A stretch of DNA of 64,000 nucleotides, taken from assembly GCA_023935145.1 (NCBI GenBank), contig CM043698.1, forward strand, positions 142,121,001-142,185,000, given 5' to 3'. The stretch comes from Bretschneidera sinensis (Eukaryota > Streptophyta > Magnoliopsida > Brassicales > Akaniaceae). Position numbers and translations under genes: made by a program. Below, piece after piece: positions 1 through 11,019 of the stretch; the first letter of the stretch is position 1; every line of letters begins with the position of its first letter. Below the pieces are notes generated by a model, which worked only from the letters and a program-made list of their open reading frames with translations, did no database searches and was not told where the DNA came from.

Positions 1-2
1 TT

Positions 3-2624
3 GATAATGAAGAACGTTCTTCTTTACCTCTTAAGTGTGATTCTTGCAAACTTGGTAAAAGCAAAATTCTTCCCTTTCCTTTACATGCTAGTAGAGCTTC
101 TCACTACTTTGATCTTATCCATAGTGATGTTTGGGGACCTTCTCCCGTTAGTTCACATGAAAAATTTAAATATTATGTGACTTTCATTGATGATTATAGC
201 AGATTCACTTGGGTTTATTTTCTTCGCTCTAAATCTGAGGTTTTTCGTACTTTCACTAAATTTTTAGCGTATGTTGACAATCAATTTTCTGCGACTATTA
301 AGACATTACGCACAGATTCTGGTGGTGAATATTTGTCTACTGAGTTTCAGGAATTCTTGGCTTCTAAAGGTATTATTCATCAACGTTCATGTCCTGCTAC
401 TCCCCAACAGAATGGAGTAGCCGAACGCAAAAATCGTCATCTTCTTGATGTGGTACGTACTCTCTTGTTAGAATCATTTATTCCATCAATGTTCTGGGTC
501 GAGGCTTTGAAAACTGCTACTCACTTGATTAATCGTTTGCCTTCCCAAATCTTACACATGGAGTCTCCCTATTTCCGCTTGTTTGCTAAACAACCTAGTT
601 ATGATAATCTCCGTATCTTTGGTTGTGTATGTTTTGTCCATTTACCTTCCCATGAGCGACATAAATTATCTGCTCAATCTGTTAGATGTGCATTCTTGGG
701 ACATAATGTGTGTCAAAAGGGATTTGTTTGCTATGATCCTACCTTACATCGTACACGTATTTCTAAGAATGTTATTTTCTTTGAAAATCAATATTTCTTT
801 CCTATGTCCTCTGAGCCCTCTTCTTCTACGGTGGTCTTCCCCTCATTGGAGCAACAATTTTCAGATCTTCATCAAGTCAGCTCTCGCTTTAAACCAGGTA
901 TTGTATATACAAGACGCTCCCGCCCACAGTCTCTTCCGATGGCTCAACCGATATCTGATCCTACCATGCTCCAGTCAGTTGCAGCACCTTCAAAACACTT
1001 GGTACGTCGCTCTTCTCGAATATCTTTACCTTCGGATAGGTATGGGTGGTTTGCTTCTGCTCTTACTGCTGCATTGTCCAATTTTGATATTCCCACATGC
1101 TACTCACATGCTGTCAAGCATGATTGTTGGCGACAAGCTATGCAGGAAGAAATTGCTGCTTTAGAGGCCAATCACACCTGGGACATTGCACCTTGTCCTT
1201 CCACTATAGTCCCCCTGGGTTGCAAATGGGTTTACTCCGTCAAGGTTCGATCTGATGAAAGTTTGGATCGTTATAAAGCTTAGCTTGTTGCACTTGAAAA
1301 TAAACAGGAATATGGTGTTAATTATGAAGAAACCTTTGCTCCTGTGGCTAAGATGACCACTGTTCGTATGATTCTAGCTCTTGCTGCTTCCAATGATTGG
1401 CCACTACATCAGATGGATATCAAGAATGCTTTTCTTCATGGGGATCTCAAAGAGTGTATTTATATGAAGCCACCCCCAGGATTGTTTCCTTCTCCAAACT
1501 CACATGTGTATAAGCTTCGTCGCTCCCTTTATGGTCTCAAACAAGCTCCAAGGGCTTGGTTTGATAAATTTTGAACTAATTTATTACAATTCTCATTCAA
1601 GCAGAGCAAGTATGACACTTCCTTGTTTCTTCGAAAATCAGACATGGGTATTGTTGTTCTTTTAGTTTATGTTGATGATATTGTGATTACTGGTTCCGAT
1701 TCTGTTTTACTTGGCCGGCTCAAGACCCATCTCTCCGAGTCCTTTCATATGAAAGATCTTGGGTCTCTTACATATTTTCTCGGTCTTGAGGTGCATCGTA
1801 GTCCGTCGGGTATTTCACTCAATCAACATAAGTATGCTAGTGACCTGGTGGCTACAGCAGGCCTACAGGAGGCCACTTCTGTTGATACTCCCATGGAATT
1901 GAATATCAAGCTTCGCAAAGAGGAGGGTGATTTACTTGCTGATCCTAGTTTATACCGAAATTTGGTGGGCAGTCTTGTCTACCTCACCATTACTAGACCG
2001 AACATTTCCTTTGCAGTACTACAAGTCAGACAGTTTCTTCAGACCCCTCGTCACCTTCATTTGGTTGCTGTCCGTAGGATCATACGCTATGTTCAAGGAA
2101 CTTATGCCCGTGGCTTATTCTTTCCTGCAGGCAATTCTCCTCGACTTACTGCTTATAGCGACGCTGATTGGGCTGGTTGTGCTGATACACGTCGCTCCAT
2201 TACTGGTTGGTGTGTGTTCTTAGGTGATGCATTGATCTCATGGAAGAGTAAGAAGCAAGATAGAGTTTCTAAGTCATCTACAGAATCTGAGTATTGGGCG
2301 ATGTCTCTTGCTTGTTCCAAAATTATTTTGCTTCGAGGTTTGCTTGCTGAGCTAGATTTTTCTGCAACTGATCCTACACCTCTATATGCTGATAATATAA
2401 GTGTTATTCAGATCACGACCAATCCTGTCTATCATGAGCGCACGAAGCATATTGAAGTCGACTGTCACTCTATCCGTGAAGCATTTGAAGCTTGTGTTAT
2501 CACTCTTCCATATGTTTCCACTGACATACAAATTGCTGATATCTTCACCAAAGCGCTCACTCGCCATCAACATTGCTTCTTAAGCAGCAAATTGATGCTT
2601 ATTGATCAACCTGCATCAATTTGA
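3..2624 (+). pseudogene. Ty1/copia pol remnant: integrase, reverse transcriptase, RNase H (5' end outside window)
   Basis: One frame reads through the whole stretch. It opens with a CDSC zinc-binding pair (GAG-pre-integrase) and then the integrase core: D in HSDVWG (base 126), D in RTDSGGE (315) and E in GVAERKN (423), so the D-x35-E spacing is intact. The RT follows ([23 protein letters not shown] at 1668-1679), then RNase H (AYSDADWAG, STESEYWA, ADNISVIQ) and the usual end ADIFTKAL. Two in-frame stops break it: TAG at 1281-1283 (Arg or Gln expected) and TGA at 1572-1574. There are no frameshifts, so decay is recent and by point mutation. Gag and protease would lie upstream of the window. 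Confidence 0.93.
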
Positions 2625-2631
2625 GGGGGGC

Positions 2632-2969
2632 TGTCAATGGATGGCAAAGTCCATATTCTTTTCTTTAATTAGGGTCACTAACTATTCCACTTCACCCACA
2701 CTTGCCAAATATTCATCCTTGTTTTAAGGCTTACTTTAGGCCATGTTTCCTTCCTTGTTTTAAGGCTTACTTTAGGCCATGTTTCCTTCCTTGTTTTAAG
2801 GCTTACTTTAGACCATGTTTCCTTCATTGTTTTAAGGAATGTCTTTTTCCTTTAACAACCTATATATACTCTTAATTGTATTCTCAATAATATGAACTCA
2901 AGTAAGCATTTGTAAAATCTCTTTACTCTCTTCAATTCTCACATCTCTTTACTCTCTTCAATTCTAACA
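2632..2969 (+). mobile_element. 3' LTR of the copia element
   Basis: It starts with TG directly after a purine tract (GAGGGGGG, 2623-2630) and ends in CA at 2969. A TATA-like CTATATATA lies at about 2860-2868 and an AATAATATGA stretch follows. The next five bases, GTATT (2970-2974), are the target-site duplication: the paralogous sequence at 10949-10953 is the same site without the insertion. The 5' LTR is outside the window. Confidence 0.9.
2715..2838 (+). repeat. 36-bp tandem repeat inside the copia LTR
   Basis: Three full units start at 2715, 2751 and 2787, with a partial fourth from 2823. The word CTTGTTTTAAGGCTTACTTT recurs every 36 bases. It lies in U3 just upstream of the TATA-like box. 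Confidence 0.9.
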
Positions 2970-3040
2970 GTATTATGTCTGAACATTTACATATTATGAT
3001 GGATTTCGGTGGCATAAAATGCATTGAATGCTCAAAAAAG
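2970..3040 (+). pseudogene. VAL/HSI2-like exon fragment interrupted by the copia insertion (copy 1)
   Basis: The fragment reads IMSEHLHIMMDFGGIKCIEC and ends at a GT donor at 3041. It is the 3' part of the exon seen complete at 10933-11019. The copia element cut the exon after the codons for HCGC, so the upstream half should lie before the 5' LTR, outside this window. The identification comes from the complete copy; the fragment alone would be too short. Confidence 0.5.
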
Positions 3041-4315
3041 GTTGGTATCAACTATCTGGCGCTTATCTTTTAGGTTCATGCAAACTCAAATCTCAGGATA
3101 TTATTCTCAAATGCCTATGATGTCTCAAAATACATGTTTCATGACAAATATCTAGAAACACACCTTTCCTTTGAACTAGTTATGAGTGACCGGTGATTCT
3201 AGTTATGTTTCATAGGAATTCATTTTGAGTTAAGGTTCTGGATAATGTATGATCATAATTGTATATGGAAGTAACTTCTAAAAGGAGCTAATGTATCTTA
3301 ACTATAGGTTACAATTATGTATTGGATCATATGTAAAATTAATTTTCCAATGGAAGGAACTAAAATATAATTATGTGCATATTTCTTTTTTTGCATTACT
3401 TTGCGATTGAAAACCAATCAGCCGTATAACATGTTAATTCTGTTGTGAAGTTATTTGGTGTAGTTAGATCAGAAACTGTGAATTTGGTTAGGGGGAGAGT
3501 TATGGAGGGGAAATGAGAGCATCAACTTTGTACTAATGTAGGGCTTATTTGTCTGAGATATGACCATGTCTCATATTGTGATATACCTAATTTTATATCT
3601 GGGATTAGTGCTTGTTGTGCTTGAATGTGTTCATACTCCTAGACTCCTCGGATGGCATGGAAACACGCTGTAGAATTGATAGTGTTTTTCCCTCATGCGA
3701 AAAAAATGAGAGCTTCAGTTGTGGAGATGGAAATGTTGAGAAAGACTTGTTGAAATGCCAAATAGAAGGGCTTGTTGGCTTTAATCCGGAGTATGACTGG
3801 GAGAGTCAGTTATTTGTGGGACTGGGAGCAAAGCTGACATGAACAAAACAATTTTAGTTGGTTGGAAGGAATAGAGGTTGATTTGGAAGGAGGACTAGAA
3901 AGATATTTCAAAGAGGTAATGAATGGTTATAAAATGTTTAATGTTATAGAGGTTTATAGAGACAGCACCTGTGGACTTAGTTATTAAATGTTTTACTTAT
4001 GATTGTTTGTCTCAATAGTATGAGGTTTGCCAGAAACACTTTGATGTATCAGGATTTCAAATGTTCTTAATGAACTGAAGAATAGATGGTTCCTTTGCAT
4101 CTTTAAATGCCAAATAGAAAGCCTCTTAACATTAATCTGGAGCACAGTCAGGAGACTAAGATCCAAAGAAAAACGGAAAGATGGTTTCAAGAATCTTTTT
4201 TGGTTAGAAAATGTTGAATGTTATAGAGGTTTATAGAGACTGCACCTGTGGGGGAACTTAATTTTGCTTGCGCAACCTTATAGATCACACTTTGATATAT
4301 CTATATAAGCTTTAT

Positions 4316-4410
4316 TTTGGGTAAAATACATGCACACACCACTCGAACCTAAGACCTTTAGGACCGAGGGCCTCAACCTTAGCCATTGAGCCAAGACCTC
4401 GTTAGCTATC
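4316..4410 (-). mobile_element. tRNA-derived SINE-like element (copy 1)
   Basis: On the minus strand there is an A-box-like TTGGCTCAATGGCTAAGG (complement of about 4377-4394) followed by a B-box-like GGTTCGAGTGG (complement of about 4341-4350), at a spacing suited to an RNA polymerase III promoter. There is no cloverleaf, so it is not a tRNA gene. The paralogue at 12530-12625 has lost its CpG sites by transitions. Confidence 0.5.
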
Positions 4411-4542
4411 TATTGAAACTTTCTACTTATTCTTCAATCTATCTATATAAACTGCTTTTTTTTTCTTTGATCTTTCTATAGAAACTACTTATTTATTCTT
4501 CGATCTATCTGTAGAAACTTCTTATTTTTTCTTCAGTTATCC

Positions 4543-4677
4543 ATGCAGTTCGGGTTCCAGAGCTTTATCTTTTTTATTGATTCCATGCACCATGAGCTTC
4601 GCACACTTTGTGACGATTTCGAGCTGTACCAAGAGCACATAGAGGGCTCCTCGGCGGAGCTTCGGGATCTTATATGA
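4543..4677 (+). other. Short GC-richer ORF of unknown origin (44 aa)
   Basis: ATG to TGA just after a TTCTTCAG acceptor-like site. The product would contain DSMHHELRTLCDDFELYQEH and is acidic. Its base composition is richer than the surrounding AT-rich sequence, which suggests a fragment of an exon or element ORF. I do not recognise it. Confidence 0.15.
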
Positions 4678-4924
4678 GATGGCACTTAATTTTCATATGG
4701 TTACAATAGACCAAAATAGAAAATACAACTAATACAAGCAAATTTTGTGCTTTTCTTTTTTAAAACATTTAAAATCATAAAATTTTCCCCCAAATGAAGA
4801 AGTAATATAAAATAGTAACAAAATTATATTTAGTTCCAGACACACTTATTCACTAAAGATGATTTTTTTTTTCAATTTTTATGACACAATAAATCTATAA
4901 CGTAATTAATAAAGAGACTAACAA
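4678..4924. repeat. Dispersed repeat, partner at about 18186-18280
   Basis: Bases about 4688-4790 (TTTTCATATGGTT, then CCAAAATAGAAAATA, then AAATTTTGTGCTTTTCTT) match about 18186-18280 with few differences. It is AT-rich and non-coding. Confidence 0.6.
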
Positions 4925-5181
4925 ATCCATAGATCTGTCCACAATCTGTGAATGAAAACTATGGTCACTCACTAACAAAATTCATTAAACAAAAAACAAA
5001 TCTATATAATTCATATGCTTGAAAAGGAAACCCACCAACAATTTCCAAATGCAAAACCATGATCGTCACCCACAATCAGCAAATAGAAAACCATGGTCAC
5101 TCTTGCTAACAAACCACACCATTTATATTATTGGAAAGGAAACCCGCCCATAAATATCAATTAAAAACTATGGTTAATTGC
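4925..5181. repeat. Degenerate tandem array, left part
   Basis: It repeats the words AAATTCATTAAACAAA, TTCATAT, GGAAAGGAAACCC and AAAACCATGGTC. The same array resumes at 8287, so the solo LTR at 5182-8286 split it. The last five bases, ATTGC, are the left target-site duplication of that LTR. Confidence 0.75.
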
Positions 5182-5871
5182 TGTAATGACCCATCCTGAG
5201 TGGGCCCTACTTAGAATGACCTAATCAATTTTAAACATTGAGCACTTTGACCTATATGCAAGCATACAAAACTTATAAATCATACAAACATTATTTTCAG
5301 CACATTCAAATAATTTGTACAACACATCATGATCAACTCTTAAGAATTTACATGAGACACGAGTAAAAAAAAAAAAATTTCATTTCCTCTAATTTACACT
5401 TTTACAACCCTTGACATAAACAATTATTTAGACTCCCAAAAGACTAAAAGAACGAGGATACCATGGACGAGGACTTTGTTATGAACTTCTTTCTTCCTTA
5501 GTCATCTTACCTTCTTGAACCAAAGCGTTCCGACACTTTCTTGAAATGTTAGTAAAAAGTGAAGCGGTGAGCTAAAAATCTCAGCGAGTTTTCACACTAT
5601 TAGAAGTAATCACTTTGGAATTTAATTCTTTATTTCCAAAAAAATTCACCTAAAACATTTTTCATATGTATAATTGTAATATGACTTTTATATACACTTG
5701 CGATTTCTTTTCTCATTACTTATCATAAAAGGAACAATTTTTACAAAAAAACACTAATACTTTTGATTAATTATATAGTGCATAGTTCTTATCATGCCGC
5801 ACACATCATAAGGACAACCATATATGAATAATAACTATCTCAATATTCTTCCACGTCACATCAATCGACAT

Positions 5872-6395
5872 CACATGCCCTTCATGGGCCAATCACATCA
5901 CTTGTCCTTTATGGGCTAATTACAACAAGTATCCCTCAATGGGTTAATCATATCACATGCCTTCATGGGCCAATCACATCACTTGTCCTTTATGGGCTAA
6001 TTACAACAAGTATCCCTCAATGGGCTAATCATATCACATGCCGTCACAGTCCATCCCATCAATAAATCAATCATAAATGGAATGAAATGCAACGCAATGA
6101 AATAAAACGTATAATCTTGGCTTAGCTCATGTCATTTCCCCTCACTAGACTAATCATGTAACAACGGGGATGTCTCTCCACGTACAAGTACATTTCTCAT
6201 TTTCATATCCTCAAATCCCCTTCACCTAGGTATCATCCTACTCTAGGTGGGTATTACCATTCCAATATCATCCTCGGATCCCCTTCACCTAGGTAACAAC
6301 CTACTCTAAGTGGGGTCCTTCTATTCCAATATCATTCTGGGATCCCCTTCACCTAGGTCACAACCAATTCTAAGTGTTCCATTCCAATATCATTT
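5872..6395. repeat. Direct repeats inside the solo LTR
   Basis: An 81-bp unit (CTTCATGGGCCAATCACATC and following) is present twice, starting at 5880 and 5961. A second family of about 60 bp built on GGATCCCCTTCACCTAGGT occurs three times between 6214 and 6395. These make part of the LTR internally repetitive. Confidence 0.8.
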
Positions 6396-7861
6396 TCTTC
6401 CATAATATGATTACAAATCATGTCTATACAATGCATAAATAATAAAACTAGTTTCCAAAAAAAGTCCACAACCAAACATATCACAATTATTCTATCCACA
6501 ACAATTTAAAAGATAACAAGATAATCCTATCAACATTCCTTTATACATCCATAGACCAATAAAAATTATTATCAATTTATAAAGCATTTCCATGACCATT
6601 CATAACATTACGCTTACTAAGAGTAAGGTGGCATTCACCTCATGATGCCGCCCATAATTATCCTTTCACAACATCCTTCCCCTTTGTGTTATATTCAATA
6701 GTACCTAAGTATATGTATAATATTTAGGTTTCTTTAAAGCTCACGCATGCATACAAACCAACTTCTTACTATGATGCAATTTGCCAAGAAGCTCATAATG
6801 GTTCATTATCCTTAATTTCCCTTCCATTTCTTACTTAATAATTAATTGACAAATTATTAAAAACCAATTAAGGATAACACTTTTCAAAATCATAAATACG
6901 CTCACTATCCCTTTCCTTCCCAACTTTTCTTTCAAATTTTTTAAGTTTATGCCTAAAGACAAAGGCTTTATTTATTTATTTAGCTAAAACCCTTCAAGAA
7001 TCATATCATGAAGAAAAAAATGGGGTTTTAAAGTCAAGAAAACTAAAGGTGGATTCACATGGTAAATTTATTCAAAATTGATTAGACAAAACAAATTTCA
7101 AATTCACAAAATTAATATGCCCAAATCCCTTACTTTCTTTCCAATCTTCCCAAATTTCAAGTTGATGCCAAAATGTAAATGCTCTATTTTTAATAGGATA
7201 TTATAATAACTAGATCATGGAAAATAATAAAGTTTACCAAAATTAAGAGTGTTTAGAATAAATTTTCTCAAAATTTTAATCCAAATTTTCTTATCCTAAC
7301 TTATGAAAATTTCAATGAAAATTATAAGCTTCTCAAGGAAACTTTTCAATTTATGAAATTAAACCAAATCCAATCATATCCATACTCTCTTAGGTCTTAA
7401 ATTTCATATGTTACAATACCCACAACTCAATTCATGTTCATGCATCCTAAATCTTAAGTTAGTTCAAAAAATTACCAAAAGCTTAACCCTAACTTCAATC
7501 AACTCAAACTTCATCAATTTAATTCAAATCAAACCAAAATCCAACTCAAAGGATCTAAAACATAAAAGAAATTAAAGAAGTCATGGAAAAAATAAAATTA
7601 ATTAGAGTTGAAAATGAGAGAATACCTTGATAAAAGTAATTTTCTTCAAAAATCTTCTTCTTCAATCACTCTCTTCATCCCTTTCTTCTCTTTTTCCTTT
7701 CTCCCTCTTTCTTTCTTTCTCTTTCTTTTGTTTTTCTGCCCATTCCCCCAAAAGTTTCACTGCTGAAGATATTTATCTGCACGCAGTTCAATTCTCTTTT
7801 TATTTATTTATAATATACCGTTTTCTACATTAAATATAAATTGTGTAGAATAAATGCTAAC

Positions 7862-8190
7862 AATTCCAGTTGGCCTATTGGTAAAGGCACTACATTAAGT
7901 GGAGAGCGAGAGTTTGAGTTTAGGGCTTGCCCTTTTTCCAATTTGTTTTTAGATTTTGAATGATAGTAATACTTTAAATATAAACCATGTAGAATGATTA
8001 TAAGAAGATCATGTACGCACGGTGGTTTAGGAATTGACTCTCAACTTAGAGTGTGCTGCTTTGAACCACCTTTGAATTTAAATAAATTATGTTTGAAAGA
8101 ATTTGTTAAAGATCTGGTTGGACTCATTGGTTAAGGTTTCTTTTTATTATTAGTGAGGTTATGGGTTCAACACCCTTCCAAGCAACTTTT
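7862..8190 (+). mobile_element. tRNA-promoter-like segments inside the solo LTR
   Basis: At 7868-7885 TTGGCCTATTGGTAAAGG looks like an A box, with a weak B box GAGTTTGAGTT at about 7909. At about 8118-8136 TTGGACTCATTGGTTAAGG is followed by GGGTTCAACACCC, a good B box. These may be SINE pieces or pol III-like parts of the LTR itself. No cloverleaf can be formed. Confidence 0.35.
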
Positions 8191-8202
8191 TTTATTATTG
8201 GT

Positions 8203-8226
8203 TTATTATTATTATTATTATTATTA
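8203..8226. repeat. (TTA)n microsatellite
   Basis: About eight uninterrupted TTA/ATT triplets near the right end of the solo LTR. Confidence 0.9.
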
Positions 8227-8286
8227 GCTATTCAAAATATACAAATTTACCTAAATGCCTTTAAGCAAAAATATTCGGGTATTACA

Positions 8287-9210
8287 CTTGCGAACAAAAT
8301 TCATGAAACAAAAAACAAATCTATATAATTCATATGATTGAAAAGGAAAGCCACCAACAATTCCCAAATACAAAACCATGATCGTTTCCCACAATCAAAA
8401 AATAGAAAGCCATGGTTGCTCTTGCTAACAAACCATGGTGGCCATCCACAATCCACAAATAAAAAACAAAATTCATTGAACAAAGAACAAATCCACACCA
8501 TTCATATTGTTGGAAAGGAAACTTGCCCACAATTCTAAATGTAAAACAATGATCATCGTCTACAATAAGCAAATGAAAAACCATTGTCGCTCTTGCTAAC
8601 AAGATCATTGACTAAAGAACAATTATACGTCATTCATATTGCTGGAAAGGACACCCATCGAAAATTACCAAATGCATAACCATGGTTACCGTCCATAATA
8701 TACAAATGAAAAACAAAATTTATTGAATAAAGAATAAATGCATGTCATTCATATTTATGGAAAAGAAATCCACTAACAATTCCCAAATAAAAACCAAGGT
8801 CACTATCCACAATTACCAAATGGAAAACCATGGTTTATCGCTAACAATATTCCTTGATTATTGAAGAATAAATCCACATCATTCATATTGCGAGAAAGGA
8901 AACCCACCCATAATTACCAAATGCAAAACCATGGTTGCAACCCATAATCCACAAATGGAAAAAAAAAAATTCATTGAATGAAGAAAAAACCAACGTCGTT
9001 CATATTGCTGGAAAGGAAACCTGCCCACAATTTTCAATTGCAAAACCATGCTCTGCCCACTATCGCTAATGAAAAACCATGGTCGCTCGCTAACCAAATT
9101 CATCAACTAAAGACAATTCACATCATTCATATTGTAGGAAAGGAACCCATACAAAATTCCCAAATTTACATGGTTGTTTATTGATAAAATTCATTGAATG
9201 AAGATGAAAA
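8287..9210. repeat. Degenerate tandem array, right part
   Basis: The phrase TTCATATTGCTGGAAAGGAA recurs in degenerate form at about 8326, 8498, 8632, 8745, 8879, 8998 and 9124. The period is irregular, 113 to 172 bp. Other shared words are CAATTCCCAAATGCAAAACC and AACAAAATTCATTGAA. Short open frames on both strands come from the repeat and are not genes. The first bases, CTTGC, are the right target-site duplication of the solo LTR. A stray monomer-like piece lies at about 13797-13860. Confidence 0.75.
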
Positions 9211-9217
9211 ATTGCAC

Positions 9218-9226
9218 TATATAAAT
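9218..9226 (+). promoter_or_regulatory. TATA-box candidate
   Basis: TATATAAAT, 80 bases upstream of the ATG at 9306 and just after the tandem array. Position and sequence suit a plant core promoter, but AT-rich DNA gives such matches by chance. Confidence 0.3.
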
Positions 9227-9305
9227 GACACACACAATAACCCACAAAATCATCACTTTTTTATCACTCAAGTGACATGAGAAATCATAGAACATAGTGA
9301 GGAGC

Positions 9306-9411
9306 ATGAAGAGTCAAGATTATAATGATGATAAGCATATTGACGCCAGTTCCAAAGAAGTTGTCACATTATTGATCGGATCACTGGTCTACCAGAAAAA
9401 AAATGTTTATG
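9306..9411 (+). other. Exon-like ORF before a splice donor, unknown product
   Basis: ATG at 9306 opens 35 codons (MKSQDYNDDKHIDASSKE and onward) ending at G/GTAAGAG, a strong plant donor. A TATA-like box lies 80 bases upstream. It could be the first exon of the locus that contained the VAL-like exons 1.1 kb downstream. The reading phases do not join directly, so further exons would be needed. I do not recognise the peptide. Confidence 0.2.
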
Positions 9412-10486
9412 GTAAGAGCGATGTTTTATATCTTTTTAAGTTTTCTTTTCTTAATCATCAGAGCTTATCAATTACAATCATGTTTATTATCATTAGTTTG
9501 CATATAATATATATTTAAGTAGAAGGAAACAATTTAGTAATTTTCTTCTTCCATTAAAGAAAGAAGTAATCTTTGCTCTTGTTTGTCACTATTGTTGAAT
9601 TGGCAAAATTCTCGTTTTTGTTATTCCTATGTTATCTTTGGTTGGGTGGTTTGCTTCTTGTTCTTAAGGGGTTAGTTATTTTGCTTTTTTTTTTCTTTTT
9701 TTTTTTTTTGCAAAGGAAGCTCTAGCCAAATTTGAAATTATGGAAGCCTTGAATGGTATAAAAGGCTTGTAACTTATACTAAATGTTTTAGCTAACTTAT
9801 CTGAAAATTAAAATATGACTTATTGGGAGAGCACACTTTCAGTGGGTGGATTTATTCTTTTCTCTTGTCAGTGACAAACCAAACAAGCAATGCAAAATTG
9901 TTTATATTCTTTTCTCATTTTTATTCATCAGCACAACAGACCAAAAGGTGTTGCCTATGCCTGGTTCTTTTTGTTATTGAAGATATTGTTGTGTCAACAC
10001 AAGTCATTTTGCTTAAGTATGTTTTTGAGTGTAGATATACTTGCATGTGTTTGACACGAATAATAACTTTATGGTTTTGATAAGCAATTTTTTGGGTTAT
10101 TTCACCAATCCAAAACATAGGTTGTTTTAATAAAGTTTTTCCCTAAGGAATTTGTTTCTCTTCTTTTATTTTTATTCTTTTCTCTCATCTATCATAACTT
10201 CTTCTATTTGGTTTGATAACCTTTAGTGCAGAACTTTATATTCTAGAGGGATCCTAACAGTGGAATCAGATGTTGACTCCAAATCACATATGATTAAGTT
10301 CATAACTTTTTACAGTTTAGATCAATTGTTGGTACTGACTACTCAAAGCTAAATATGTATTTTATTTTATTTGTGCATCTTGATTGTCTTCATGGTAAAG
10401 CTTGCGATTGATTTTAAATATGATTGAATCTCCTTCCTACTCGATATTGTTTATGAATAGTTGACTGAAGTCTTTTGCAAATTCAG
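9412..10486. other. Non-coding AT-rich stretch
   Basis: Long T-rich tracts and no open frame with coding character. The short frames at 9823-10118 lie on both strands, overlap each other and match nothing I know. It would be intron if the exons on either side belong together. Confidence 0.4.
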
Positions 10487-10777
10487 TTCTGCTTACGAAG
10501 AGGGAAGATTCGGCAACATTTTTCACTTAAATGCTGATGGTTGGTGAGGTTGTGTAACTTGCAAAAAGGTATTCTGTGAAAACCGTAATTGTAACAATTA
10601 GTCTTCTGTTAATTCTCCTTTATCATTAAGTGTTTGTAAAGATTGTGACTCCTGTACACTTCATATATGAAACAGGCATGACCCAATCATCAAAGAGGTC
10701 TTCCACAAATTATTCTCTCTGAATTAATTCGTTTACATTGTGAACTTTTTGTTGATGTTGCAATTCTTTTTTCTTTT

Positions 10778-10815
<38 letters not shown>

Positions 10816-11019
10816 GTTTTTGGCCTCTCTAGGTGATCATAATATTGTGTGGCTCCTATGGATTTATATCCCGATTAGCTTCTGTTTCCTATCCCATATT
10901 TTGTATACACTATGCCTAATATTTCTGCGCAGGAAATTCACTGTGGGTGTATTATGTCTGAACATTTACATATTAAACTGGATTTCGGTGGCATAAAATG
11001 CATTGAATGCTCAAAAAAG
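10487..11019 (+). pseudogene. VAL/HSI2-like PHD-L region, two exons with a stop codon (copy 2)
   Basis: Exon A (10487-10568) is bounded by AG and GT and reads SAYEEGRFGNIFHLNADGW, stop, GCVTCKK. Exon B (10933-11019) reads EIHCGCIMSEHLHIKLDFGG then IKCIECSKK and ends at GT. Joined, they follow the PHD-like domain of plant VAL1/VAL2 (HSI2) B3 transcriptional repressors: a GSAYE start, FH....GW..C..C.K, then HCGCI and D.GGI.C..C. The exon A phase also fits a split Gly codon before SAYE, as in that family. TGA at 10545-10547 replaces the Arg expected in GWR.C, and one Cys of the family (F-C before the FH) is Gly here. No B3, CW or EAR region was found, so this is a gene fragment or pseudogene. 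Confidence 0.6.
10765..10813. repeat. Poly(T) tract
   Basis: Almost pure T over about 49 bases with a few C, inside the intron between the two VAL-like exons. It could be the tail of a reverse-inserted retroposon, but no body can be recognised. Confidence 0.85.

Larger units (their letters stand above)
2970..4540. repeat. Segmental duplication, copy 1 (partner 10949-12780)
   Basis: Long near-identical stretches match 10949-12780 in the same order: the VAL-like exon end, its intron, a run around ATGTGTTCATACTCCTAGAC, and a tRNA-like SINE. After the SINE comes a tract of ATCTATCTATAGAAACTT-type repeats of about 35-40 bp (about 4405-4540). Copy 1 also repeats internally (3920-3990 resembles 4195-4250). 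No open frame longer than about 75 codons survives, and I see no coding function in 3041-4315. Confidence 0.85.
5182..8286. mobile_element. Large solo LTR or LTR-like element (3.1 kb), probably Ty3/gypsy
   Basis: The ends are TGTAATGACCC and GGGTATTACA, inverted TG...CA termini typical of LTRs. They are flanked by ATTGC and CTTGC, a five-base duplication with one mismatch, and the same tandem array continues on both sides. There is no open frame over 70 codons, no primer binding site and no second LTR. Chromovirus LTRs of several kilobases with TGTAA ends are known in plants, so a solo LTR is the simplest reading. A non-coding LARD-type element is the alternative. Confidence 0.65.

Noticed and set aside
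8287..9210. Short overlapping frames of 66 to 92 codons on both strands
   Set aside because: They lie in a degenerate tandem array, are not conserved between units and overlap one another.
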